A stretch of DNA of 56,732 nucleotides from Amycolatopsis acididurans (GTDB lineage: Bacteria > Actinomycetota > Actinomycetes > Mycobacteriales > Pseudonocardiaceae): assembly GCF_012328925.1 (NCBI RefSeq), contig NZ_JAAXLS010000045.1, positions 1-56,732 on the forward strand, in the 5' to 3' direction. The translations under genes and the position numbers were made by a program. Shown here one piece after another: positions 8,944 through 16,583 of this stretch; position 1 is the first letter of the stretch, and every line of letters begins with the position of its first letter. The notes beneath the pieces were generated by a model. That model was not told the DNA's origin, made no database searches, and was given only the letters and a program-made list of their open reading frames with translations.

Positions 8944-9002
8944 TGAACTCGCCGATCATGACCAATCCGGCCACAGCCACGGCTGTCCGGCTTGCGTAGC
9001 AA

Positions 9003-9008
9003 TAGGCT
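9003..9008 (+). promoter_or_regulatory. -10 box of a leaderless promoter (pentapeptide gene)
   Basis: TAGGCT ends six bases before the ATG at 9015 and no ribosome site is present, so transcription probably starts at the ATG. Confidence 0.5.
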
Positions 9009-9014
9009 CCCCGC

Positions 9015-9611
9015 ATGGACGACGAAGCGGAGACCGGGGCCGACTACCGCGACGCGGTGCTTCCTGGTGCGCAGTGGGAGAAGCGCCGGTTCGTGCGCTG
9101 CGATTTCACCGAGGCCGATCTGCGGGGACTCGTCACCAGCGGATGCACATTCGACGAATGCGACTTCACGCGGGCCGATCTCGGCGAGTCACGGCACACC
9201 GCCTCGGCGTTCCGGTCGTGCGTGTTCGACCGGACCGTGCTCACCGACATTTCCTGGCGGGGATGTTCGCTGCTCGGATCGTCCTTTGTGGACTGCCGGA
9301 TGCGTGCGATCACGGCCCGGGACACGGACTTCACGCTGGCCGGCCTGAGCCGGCTGGACATGCGCGAATGCGGTCTGTCGGGGCTGCGGTTCAGTGAAGC
9401 GAACCTCGTCGATTCGAACCTGTCGGGCGCGGACCTCACCGAGGCCGACCTGAGGGGTGCGCGCCTGCGTGGCACCGATCTGTCCGGTGCGGATCTGCGT
9501 GGCGCCAAGCTCGACGCGAACGGTCTGGTGCAGGCGAAGCTCGGCGGCGCACACGTCGACATCGACACCGCGATCGCCTTCGCCGTGGCGCATGGTCTCG
9601 TGATCGGCTGA
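9015..9611 (+). CDS. MfpA-like pentapeptide repeat protein
   Basis: The 198-residue protein consists of pentapeptide repeats (A(D/N)LXX type), forming a right-handed beta-helix, for example LSGADLTEADLRGARLRGTD near residues 135-160. The stretches ECDFTRADLGESRH, CSLLGSSFVDCR, DTDFTLA and VDIDTAIAFAVAHGL follow mycobacterial MfpA very closely. MfpA mimics DNA and binds gyrase, protecting it from fluoroquinolones. The usual GTPase partner genes of the mfp conservon are absent. It lies 71 bases after dnaE2, with its own leaderless promoter, though read-through from the SOS operon is possible. Confidence 0.85.
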   Translation: MDDEAETGADYRDAVLPGAQWEKRRFVRCDFTEADLRGLVTSGCTFDECDFTRADLGESRHTASAFRSCVFDRTVLTDISWRGCSLLGSSFVDCRMRAITARDTDFTLAGLSRLDMRECGLSGLRFSEANLVDSNLSGADLTEADLRGARLRGTDLSGADLRGAKLDANGLVQAKLGGAHVDIDTAIAFAVAHGLVIG

Positions 9612-9613
9612 CG

Positions 9614-9643
9614 GAAGAGGGCCCACCGGAGCAGGCCCTCTTC
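9614..9643. terminator. Bidirectional stem-loop between convergent genes
   Basis: GAAGAGGGCC at 9614-9623 pairs perfectly with GGCCCTCTTC at 9634-9643 around a 10-base loop. It lies between the ends of the pentapeptide gene and the TNT gene and can serve both strands; no long T-run is present. Confidence 0.7.
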
Positions 9644-9647
9644 GCGG

Positions 9648-12600
9648 TCAGTCGATGGGTGGTTCGCCGGGGTCGAGCTCGATGAGGTCGCCCTCGGCCA
9701 CCAGTTCCTCGATGGAGGCCGGCAGCAGGTAGGCCGAGCCGCCGCCGGGCTGGTTGAACCACGGGATCGCCACACCCGCGAGTGCTTCCAGCGGCCGCTG
9801 GACGCGGTACACGTGGTACGGGCGGCTGACCCATTCCGGCACCAGCGACCGCTCCTCGAACGGGGTGCCCGCCACGTAGGTGAGGTTGCCGTTGGGCGCG
9901 CCGAAGCGGTCCAGTTCGCTACCGGGCGGCAGCTCGCGCATCTCCTTGCCACGGAACAAGGTCAGCGGCGGCTCTCCGGGCAGCGGCTGGATCGGCCACT
10001 GGCTGCTGCCGTTCTGCGCGGAGGAGGCCGCCGGGCGCGCGGGTTCGCGCCGCTGTGGTTCGCGGCGGGCCGGAGGCGGTGCCACCGGCGGCGACAGCAT
10101 GGTCGGCGGTGCCCCGAGCGCGGGTTCCTCCAAGCGCTCCGCGACGGACTCGGGTGCCTGGTGGACGGGGTCCGGCTCCTCGACGCGGCTGCGCCGGCCA
10201 CCGTTCACGGGGGCGGCGTCCGGCCGTTCGCCGCCGGTGACCGAGATCGCGTTCGGGATCGGCACCGAGATCGACGACGGCGAGGCCTCCCGCCCGCGCG
10301 GGTCGAGCAGGAGCTTGCCGAGCATGAACGCCGCGGCGTCCTCGGGGTCGCCGAAGACGGCGGGGTTGGTGAGCTTGTCGTCGTACCAGCCGACCCGCCA
10401 GCCGGCGTCGACCTGCTCCATGCTCCAGCCGTGCTCGGCGGGCTCACCGATGCGGTACGCCGACTCCGGAATGCCGAGGTCGCGCAGCCTGGTGCGCAAC
10501 GTGTTCACGGCGGGTTCGGGGTGCTCGGGGGCGGGCTGGGGCGCCAGCCGCGGCGAGGCGGGTGGCACGAGCCGTGTGGATGACGGATTCGCCGCGAAGG
10601 GTGCTTCGGGCTCGTCCTTGATGGCGGGCTGAACCTGTGTCGGCGCACCCGCACTGGGGTCCACTGCCGGGGTGAAGGTGGTCGGCTGCTCGACCGGCGG
10701 CCGTGGCTGATCGGCAGCCTGCTCGCCGGTGTCGTAGCCGCCGCGCCCGAAGTCCCCGTGGGGTCCGGCCGCGGCTGCGGCGTAGTCGCCACGTGCGTCG
10801 GCTGCCTGGCCGCCCCGCGGGTCCGTTATGGACGGATCGCCGTCGGGGTCGGCAGGGTTGCCGCGGGCGTTGGCAGGATTGCCACGGGGGTCGGCAGGGT
10901 TACCCAGGGGGTCGCCAGGATTGCCGCGTCGGGGTCCCGCCGTTGCGTAATCGCCGCTGCGCGGGTCTGCCGCGTGGCCGGCCTGGGCGTCGGCTGCGGC
11001 GTAGTCGTCCCGGGGGTCGGTTACGTGCCCAAGCCTGGGATCGGTCGCGGCATAGTCGGCCTGGACGTCGGCGGCGTGGCCGCTCCTGGGATCGTTCGCG
11101 GCGTAGTCGGGCTGGACGTCCGCAGCGTGGCCGCCTCGGGTGTCGGCTGCTGCTGCACGGCCGCCGCGGGGATCGGTTGCCGCTGCCTGGCCACCCCTGG
11201 GGTCACCTGCCGCTGGGTTGCCGCCCCGGTCCTCGGCCATGGTCGCGTAGGCGCCTTGGGCATTGGCTGTTGTCGCGTAATCGCCTCTGACGGCGGCGGC
11301 TGCCGCGGTCTGGGCGTCGGCGAACTCGCCCGGTGCGGCGTACTCGTCCCGGCCCGTGTGGTCGGCGCGCGAATCAGGGCCTCGGAAAGCGCCGGGCGCT
11401 GCGGGCGCGAAGTCGCTCTGGGTGCCGGCGGCGTAGTCGCCACTCGCAGGCTCGGGGGCCCGCCGTCGGCCGGATTCGGGCTGTCCCTGCTCGCGCCCGA
11501 ACTCCGGCCGGGCCTCGCGCCCGAACTCGGCCTGGGGATCGCGCCCGAACTCGGATTGGGGATCGCGCTCCGACCCGGACTGCGGATCGCGGCCGAAGTC
11601 GGCCTGGGGCACGGGCTCGAAGTCGGACTGGGCGTCACGCGCGAACTCGGAGCGCGACTTTTCGTGCGCGAAGTCGGGGTGGCCGGTCTCGGCGTGTGCG
11701 GCATCCTGCTGCCCGAAGCCAGGGCCGCCTCGACCGGCCCGGCCGAAGTCGGGGCGGCCCTGACCACCGGGAGCGAAGCCGGGCTGGTCGTGCCCGCCGC
11801 GAGCGAACTCCGGCCGCTCCCGGTCGCTGCTGCGGAAGTCGGGGCCGTCCTGGTCGCCGCGGAAGCCGGGACGGTCCTGGTCGCCGCTCCGGAAACCCGG
11901 GCGGTCCTGCTCTCCGCGCCCGAAGTCGGGACGATCCTCGTCCGTGCCTCCGAAGCCGGGCCGGTCGCGGCCGAAGTCCGGATGCTCCTGCTCGTCACCG
12001 CCGAAGTCCCGGCGGTCCCGGTCGCCGCGCCCGAGGTCAGGCCCGGCTTGACCGTGCCCTTGGTCAGGTGCGTCGTGTCCATGGCCGAACTCCGGCCGGT
12101 CTTGCTCGCCGTGGCCGAAGTCGGGGCCACCGCGTTCGCCGTGGCCGAAGTCCGGGCCACCTTGCTCACCTCGGCCGAAGTCCGGGCGGTCCGGACCACC
12201 CTGCTCGCCGCGCCCGAAGTCCGCGGCGGGTTGGGGGCGGCCGCGCTCACCGCGGCCCAAGCCGGTGATGTCCGTGCGACCCGGTTCGGTCTGGTCGGGG
12301 TCGTCGTGGTCGCTCTCGTCGCGGCCGAAGGCCGAGCGCGGCGGGAGTTCGCGGCCGTAGTCGAGCGGCGGCGTCTCCGGCTGCCCGAACCCGGGCCCCG
12401 GCTGATCGAAGTCGGCGCCATGCCCCGGCTCCGCATCGGGCGCCTGGCCGGGAGCCCGACCCGGCGTGTCCGGTGCCAGCGCCCGCGCCATGTCGACCGC
12501 ACCTGCACCCGCCTCGGCGGCGGCTCGGACGCCCGGGGACGGCGAGCCCTCGCCACCGGAGACGGCGTCCGCCTCGGGGGAAGGCGCGCCAGAACCGCTC

Positions 12601-13604
12601 CGGACGGCCTCCGCGGGGACGGCGACGCGCGTCTCTTCGGCGGCGGACGTGTCGGACTCGAACTCGGGGCGGGTGATCTCCGGGCGGGTCTCGCGCGGAG
12701 CCTCCGCGTGGTCCTCGGTGCCCGGCTCACCGGCGGCCTGCTCCGGCACCGCCGACCGCGACGGCATCGGCGCGGCGGGCTGGTTACCGCGGGTCAGGTA
12801 CGCGTTCGCCGCCTGGAGGGTCTGCTCCGAGACCTCCGCCGCACCGAAGCCGGTCCCGCGGATGTGCGCCACCAGGTCGGCCTCGGGCGCGATCCCGTAT
12901 TCGTTCAGGTAGTAATTCGTCGCCGCGGGCCAGATCCACGTGCCGTCGGTGTGGTAGGCCACCGGCACCTTGGGCGTGGGCGGCGACGCGAGGCGGTCCA
13001 GGTCGAGGCCGCGCTCGGACAACACGACCGGCGCCGTGTTCAAATACGTGAGCACCCGGTCACGCTCGTCGGCGTCGATCTCGGGGCGGTTGATGATCGG
13101 CCTGCCATCGGGGCCCTGACCATCGAAGATCCGGGCGATACGGAAACGCGGCCCCGACTGCTCGGGCCCGAGGCCGGACATGCGGCGCATCAGCCAGTCC
13201 GGCACGTTCTCCTCCGAGCGGGGGAACATGCGCAACTCGTCGACGTAGGCCTGCGGCGGTGGCTGCAGATCCCAGTGTGGCTCTTCCCGGTCGTACTCGA
13301 GGTTGTAGCTCGATGGGTGGTCGAGCTGATAGTGCGCGTTGAACCACGTACCGCGCCCCTCGCGGTACATCCCGGCACGCAGGCGGCCGAACAGCGTGGT
13401 GATGTCGTGGGTGGCCATCCACTCGGCGACGTTGCCGTCCTCGAGCACCACCTCCCCGGTCAGCTCGTGGTAGCGGCCGACAGCCCGATAGTGGGCCGTC
13501 ACCCTCCGCCAGTCACGAGGGGCCGCCCGCAGCAGGGCCAGCCCGATCTGCTTGACCAGGGTGTCCTGCTCGGTCGCATTCAGCTGGGTCGTCGGTTGAG
13601 CCAC
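9648..13604 (-). CDS. Giant TNT-type NAD glycohydrolase toxin-domain protein with a long repetitive linker
   Basis: The product has 1,318 residues. About residues 1-145 (DWRRVTAHYRAVGRYHELTG, GMYREGRGTWF) and 150-270 (HTDGTWIWPAATNYYL) form two domains often found before TNT modules; the first recalls YezG/DUF600 immunity-type proteins. Residues 280-1035 are low complexity, with about a dozen PDFGRGEQ-like repeats (450-720) and DPRGGQAA-like repeats (760-940). A short domain follows at 1036-1103. The C-terminal 110 residues match the TNT fold of CpnT: LDRFGAPNG, GTPFEERSLVPEW, RPYHVYRVQRPL and NQPGGGSAYLLP, keeping the His and Gln that I associate with catalysis. No signal peptide or WXG motif is seen. 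GTG 13604 is preferred over TTG 13607. Confidence 0.85.
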   Translation of the reverse strand: MAQPTTQLNATEQDTLVKQIGLALLRAAPRDWRRVTAHYRAVGRYHELTGEVVLEDGNVAEWMATHDITTLFGRLRAGMYREGRGTWFNAHYQLDHPSSYNLEYDREEPHWDLQPPPQAYVDELRMFPRSEENVPDWLMRRMSGLGPEQSGPRFRIARIFDGQGPDGRPIINRPEIDADERDRVLTYLNTAPVVLSERGLDLDRLASPPTPKVPVAYHTDGTWIWPAATNYYLNEYGIAPEADLVAHIRGTGFGAAEVSEQTLQAANAYLTRGNQPAAPMPSRSAVPEQAAGEPGTEDHAEAPRETRPEITRPEFESDTSAAEETRVAVPAEAVRSGSGAPSPEADAVSGGEGSPSPGVRAAAEAGAGAVDMARALAPDTPGRAPGQAPDAEPGHGADFDQPGPGFGQPETPPLDYGRELPPRSAFGRDESDHDDPDQTEPGRTDITGLGRGERGRPQPAADFGRGEQGGPDRPDFGRGEQGGPDFGHGERGGPDFGHGEQDRPEFGHGHDAPDQGHGQAGPDLGRGDRDRRDFGGDEQEHPDFGRDRPGFGGTDEDRPDFGRGEQDRPGFRSGDQDRPGFRGDQDGPDFRSSDRERPEFARGGHDQPGFAPGGQGRPDFGRAGRGGPGFGQQDAAHAETGHPDFAHEKSRSEFARDAQSDFEPVPQADFGRDPQSGSERDPQSEFGRDPQAEFGREARPEFGREQGQPESGRRRAPEPASGDYAAGTQSDFAPAAPGAFRGPDSRADHTGRDEYAAPGEFADAQTAAAAAVRGDYATTANAQGAYATMAEDRGGNPAAGDPRGGQAAATDPRGGRAAAADTRGGHAADVQPDYAANDPRSGHAADVQADYAATDPRLGHVTDPRDDYAAADAQAGHAADPRSGDYATAGPRRGNPGDPLGNPADPRGNPANARGNPADPDGDPSITDPRGGQAADARGDYAAAAAGPHGDFGRGGYDTGEQAADQPRPPVEQPTTFTPAVDPSAGAPTQVQPAIKDEPEAPFAANPSSTRLVPPASPRLAPQPAPEHPEPAVNTLRTRLRDLGIPESAYRIGEPAEHGWSMEQVDAGWRVGWYDDKLTNPAVFGDPEDAAAFMLGKLLLDPRGREASPSSISVPIPNAISVTGGERPDAAPVNGGRRSRVEEPDPVHQAPESVAERLEEPALGAPPTMLSPPVAPPPARREPQRREPARPAASSAQNGSSQWPIQPLPGEPPLTLFRGKEMRELPPGSELDRFGAPNGNLTYVAGTPFEERSLVPEWVSRPYHVYRVQRPLEALAGVAIPWFNQPGGGSAYLLPASIEELVAEGDLIELDPGEPPID

Positions 13605-13610
13605 CAAGCC

Positions 13611-13616
13611 ATTTTG
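13611..13616 (-). promoter_or_regulatory. -10 box of a leaderless promoter (TNT gene)
   Basis: On the minus strand CAAAAT is followed by six bases and then the GTG at 13604. There is no ribosome site. This supports GTG 13604 as the start. Confidence 0.4.
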
Positions 13617-13707
13617 ACGGGTCGACCGTGCGAATGCACATCACCCGGATGCTTAGCTCACAGGAGGTACTCACTGTCCATCGGAAACTACTCGCAGTGT
13701 CCTCTGC

Positions 13708-13713
13708 CAGAAT
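13708..13713 (+). promoter_or_regulatory. -10 box of a leaderless promoter (folD)
   Basis: CAGAAT lies seven bases before the folD GTG at 13721, with no ribosome site between them. Confidence 0.4.
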
Positions 13714-13720
13714 GGACCGC

Positions 13721-14578
13721 GTGACGGCGACGGTTCTCGACGGTAAAGCGACCAAGGACGCCATTTTCGCCGGGCTGAAGCCCCGCGTGGCCGCGCTCGC
13801 GGAGCGCGGAATCACCCCTGGGCTGGGCACGGTACTCGTCGGTGACGATCCCGGCTCGCACTCCTACGTCCGGATGAAGCACGCCGACAGCGCGAAGGTC
13901 GGCGTCAACTCGATCCGCCGCGACCTGCCCGCCGACATCACCCAGGCCAAGCTCGAGGCCGTGATCGACGAGCTCAACGCCGATCCCGCCTGCCACGGCT
14001 ACATCGTGCAGCTGCCCCTGCCGAAGCACCTGGACACCGGCCGCGTCCTGGAGCGGATCGCGCCGGAGAAGGACGCCGACGGCCTGGCCCCGATCAGCCT
14101 CGGCCGCCTGGTGCTCGGCCAGGAGGGGCCGCTGCCGTGCACCCCGTTCGGCATCATCGAGCTGCTGCGCCACCACGACGTGCCGATCGCGGGCGCGAAC
14201 GTCACCGTGGTCGGCCGCGGGATCACCGTCGGCCGGACGATGGGCCTGCTGCTCACCCGCCGCAGCGAGAACGCGACCGTCACCCTCTGCCACACCGGCA
14301 CCCGTGACCTGGCCGCCGAGGTCCGCCGTGCGGACATCGTGATCGCGGCCGCGGGCGTGCCGGGGATCATCGAGCCGGACATGGTCAAGCCCGGCGCCGC
14401 CGTGCTCGACGTCGGCGTGTCCAAGGTGGACGGCAAGCTGGCCGGGGACGTCGCGCCCGGCGTCGAGGAGGTCGCGGGCTGGCTGTCGCCGAACCCCGGC
14501 GGTGTCGGCCCGATGACCAGGGCGATGCTCATCACCAACGTCGTGGAGGCAGCCGAACGTGCCCTCGCATCGCGGTAG
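13721..14578 (+). CDS. folD: Methylenetetrahydrofolate dehydrogenase / methenyltetrahydrofolate cyclohydrolase
   Basis: This 285-residue enzyme interconverts methylene-, methenyl- and 10-formyl-THF with NADP, supplying the formyl groups used by PurN and PurH. The sequence shows GLGTVLVGDDPGSHSYVRMKH with the catalytic Lys, YIVQLPLPKHL, the cofactor loop VVGRGITVGRTMGLLL and PNPGGVGPMTRAML. An in-frame ATG occurs at 13628, but the family N-terminus begins at VTATVLDGKAT, and a -10 box just upstream supports a leaderless GTG at 13721. The 3' end overlaps the DUF3017 gene by 20 bases. Confidence 0.95.
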   Translation: MTATVLDGKATKDAIFAGLKPRVAALAERGITPGLGTVLVGDDPGSHSYVRMKHADSAKVGVNSIRRDLPADITQAKLEAVIDELNADPACHGYIVQLPLPKHLDTGRVLERIAPEKDADGLAPISLGRLVLGQEGPLPCTPFGIIELLRHHDVPIAGANVTVVGRGITVGRTMGLLLTRRSENATVTLCHTGTRDLAAEVRRADIVIAAAGVPGIIEPDMVKPGAAVLDVGVSKVDGKLAGDVAPGVEEVAGWLSPNPGGVGPMTRAMLITNVVEAAERALASR

Positions 14579-14861
14579 CGGTACGCGCCCGGCGTACCTG
14601 GAGCAGGTGCCGTTCGGCATCGTGCTGACGCTGGTGGCGGTGGCGGCGGTGCGGGTCGCGCAGTACCACTGGCGGCAGGGCGCCGCCATCGTGGGCGGCG
14701 CCCTGCTCATCGCGGCCGTGTTCCGCGCGGTGCTGCCCAGCGTCCGGGCCGGGCTGCTCGCGATCCGTGGCCGCCCGGTGGACGTGCTGAGCTACACGGG
14801 CCTGGGCGTGCTGCTGCTCTTCCTGGCCTTCACCATCACCGACGGCCCGTTCGGCTCCTAG
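14559..14861 (+). CDS. DUF3017 small membrane protein
   Basis: The 100-residue protein has three hydrophobic segments (about 17-34, 42-60 and 77-95), ending near LGVLLLFLAFTI. DUF3017 genes directly follow folD in mycobacteria and their relatives, and the match is by both sequence type and position. Function is unknown. GTG 14559 follows GGAGG by about 10 bases inside folD, so the two are coupled. Its stop overlaps the convergent MFS gene by four bases. Confidence 0.85.
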   Translation: MPSHRGSGTRPAYLEQVPFGIVLTLVAVAAVRVAQYHWRQGAAIVGGALLIAAVFRAVLPSVRAGLLAIRGRPVDVLSYTGLGVLLLFLAFTITDGPFGS

Positions 14862-16033
14862 GCCGGCACCGGCACCGGCTGCTGCTGCTGCTCGCGGCGG
14901 TCCAGCACGCCGGAGACCGCGGCGATGGACAGGCCGAGCACCGACAGCGTCGCCCCGACCACGTTGGGCGCGACCAGGCCGAGCCCGCCCGCGATCACCA
15001 GGCCGCCGAGGTAGGCGCCGATCGAGTTGGCGGTGTTGAACGCCGACTGCACCGCCGCCGACACCAGCGACGGGCTGCCACCGGCCTTCTGCATGATCCT
15101 GGTCTGCATCATCGGGCCGATCATGAATCCGGCGATGCCGACCGCGAAGATCGTGATCGCCGCGCCGACCTTGCTGTGCGCGGTGATCGTGAAGATCCCG
15201 AGCACCAGCGCGAGCGCGAACAGTGCCACGTACAGGCTCGGCATCAGCGCCTTGTCGGCCAGCCTGCCGCCGAGCAGGTTGCCGATGGTCATGCCGACCC
15301 CGGCCAGCGCGAGCAGCAGCGTGACGTTCGCCGGGTCGTACCCGGCGACGTCGGTGAGCATCGGCGTGACGTAGGACAGCGACGCGAACACCCCGCCGAA
15401 CCCGAACGTGACGATCGCCAGCGCGAACCACACCTGCGGACGCAGGAACGCGCTCAGCTCGCCGCGCAGCGAGGCCTGCTCCGGGCGGCCCTGGTGCGGG
15501 ATCAGCTTGACGATCGCCGCGATCGCGACCAGGCCGATCAGCGCGACCACGCCGAAGGTCGCGCGCCAGCCGACCTGCTGCCCGAGCAGGGTGCCCAGCG
15601 GCACGCCGACGACGTTGGCCAGCGTCAGGCCGAGGAACATCATCGACACGGCCTTGGCCCGGTCCCCGGGCTTGACCAGGCTCGACGCGACGACCGCGCC
15701 GGCGCCGAAGAACGCGCCGTGCGGGAGTCCGGCGAGGAAACGGAACGCGACGCCGAACTCCTGGTTCGGCGACAGCGCGAAAAGCGTGTTGCCCAGCGTG
15801 AACAGGGACATCATCGCCAGCAGCATGGTCTTGCGCGACAGCTTCACGGCGAGGGCGGTCAGCAGCGGTGCGCCGACGACGACGCCGAGCGCGTATCCCG
15901 TGATCAGGTAGCCGGCGGAGGGGATGGACACCCCGAAGTCGGCTGCCGTCTGCGGGAGCACACCCATCATGACGAACTCGGTGGTGCCGATTCCGAAGGC
16001 ACCGATGGCCAGCGCGAGCAGCGCGATGGGCAC
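14858..16033 (-). CDS. MFS drug efflux transporter, DHA1 type (AraJ/Cml-like)
   Basis: This 391-residue inner-membrane protein has 12 predicted hydrophobic segments. The N-terminus GTTEFVMMGVLPQTAADFGVS is the hallmark of the AraJ/YdhP/chloramphenicol-efflux branch. The loop 2-3 region (APLLTALAVKLSRKT) and GLPHGAFFGAGAVVASSLVKP also fit. Substrate cannot be read from sequence. The GTG at 16033 follows GAGAGGAG. A large inverted repeat at 16083-16121 lies upstream. The stop overlaps the end of DUF3017. Confidence 0.88.
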   Translation of the reverse strand: MPIALLALAIGAFGIGTTEFVMMGVLPQTAADFGVSIPSAGYLITGYALGVVVGAPLLTALAVKLSRKTMLLAMMSLFTLGNTLFALSPNQEFGVAFRFLAGLPHGAFFGAGAVVASSLVKPGDRAKAVSMMFLGLTLANVVGVPLGTLLGQQVGWRATFGVVALIGLVAIAAIVKLIPHQGRPEQASLRGELSAFLRPQVWFALAIVTFGFGGVFASLSYVTPMLTDVAGYDPANVTLLLALAGVGMTIGNLLGGRLADKALMPSLYVALFALALVLGIFTITAHSKVGAAITIFAVGIAGFMIGPMMQTRIMQKAGGSPSLVSAAVQSAFNTANSIGAYLGGLVIAGGLGLVAPNVVGATLSVLGLSIAAVSGVLDRREQQQQPVPVPA

Positions 16034-16082
16034 GGTTCTCCTCTCGAGGGACTGGATCGATTAAGGACAGGTGCACAAATAT

Positions 16083-16121
16083 GGACAGCTCCATCCGCCC
16101 GCTGTGGCGGCCGAGCTGTCC
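16083..16121. promoter_or_regulatory. Nested inverted repeat upstream of the MFS gene
   Basis: GGACAGCT at 16083-16090 is mirrored by AGCTGTCC at 16114-16121; inside, CCGCC (16095-16099) pairs with GGCGG (16106-16110). A further GGACAG lies at 16064-16069. The dyad is 50-88 bases upstream of the MFS start and could be a repressor operator. Confidence 0.4.
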
Positions 16122-16189
16122 GGCAATCAGTTCAACCGATCATGGACACGCTGTCATCCCGGCATCGGCGTGATGCTTCCCACGGCGCG

Positions 16190-16210
16190 TGGTCAATCAC
16201 ACACGACAAC
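16190..16210. repeat. 21-bp intergenic element, copy 1
   Basis: GGTCAATCACACACGACAAC, preceded by T, lies between the MFS gene and the DUF1918 gene. The same sequence with one substitution recurs in reverse orientation at 45987-46007. No gene spans it. Confidence 0.5.
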
Positions 16211-16260
16211 GACCGCGCGCGACGGCCATGCCCTCCTCGCGCGCGGCCGCTCGTGCCGGG

Positions 16261-16452
16261 TCAGGACTTGCCCGAGTCCACTTCGCAGTCGGACCCGGGA
16301 AAGACCAACCCCTCGTGCCCGTCGGTGAACTTCACCAGGTAGGGCGGCTCACCGTGCTCGCCACGCACCTCGACGATCTGGCCGGTCTGCTCGACCGAAC
16401 CGACGGTGCGCCCGTGTACACGGATCCGGTCGCCAACGGTCGCGTGCTTCAT
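16261..16452 (-). CDS. DUF1918 domain protein
   Basis: The 63-residue protein matches the actinobacterial DUF1918 family: ATVGDRIRVHGRTVG, GQIVEVRGEHGEPPYLVKFTDGHEGLVFPG. The fold is a small SH3-like barrel; function is unknown. ATG 16452 is chosen over the GTG seven codons upstream because GGAGGTGG ends about four bases before it and the family starts with MK-ATVGD. Confidence 0.88.
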   Translation of the reverse strand: MKHATVGDRIRVHGRTVGSVEQTGQIVEVRGEHGEPPYLVKFTDGHEGLVFPGSDCEVDSGKS

Positions 16453-16546
16453 TCGCCACCTCCGCGGGGACATCGACTTCCGCGTATTTCAGCGTAGTTG
16501 TGCGGCCCCGCGCAGTCGAGATTCGGCAGGCCGATGAAAAAACAAC

Positions 16547-16552
16547 TAAAAT
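16547..16552 (+). promoter_or_regulatory. Candidate -10 box of asnB
   Basis: TAAAAT is close to consensus and lies 32 bases before the asnB GTG, leaving a short leader that contains AGGAGGTG. No clear -35. Confidence 0.35.
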
Positions 16553-16583
16553 GACTAGCCGAACTAGGAGGTGTCCACGCGTC

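Noticed and set aside
10758..13724. 988-codon plus-strand open frame opposite the TNT gene
   Set aside because: It is antisense to recognisable domains and its product is Val/Gly/Ala-rich low complexity caused by the repeats.
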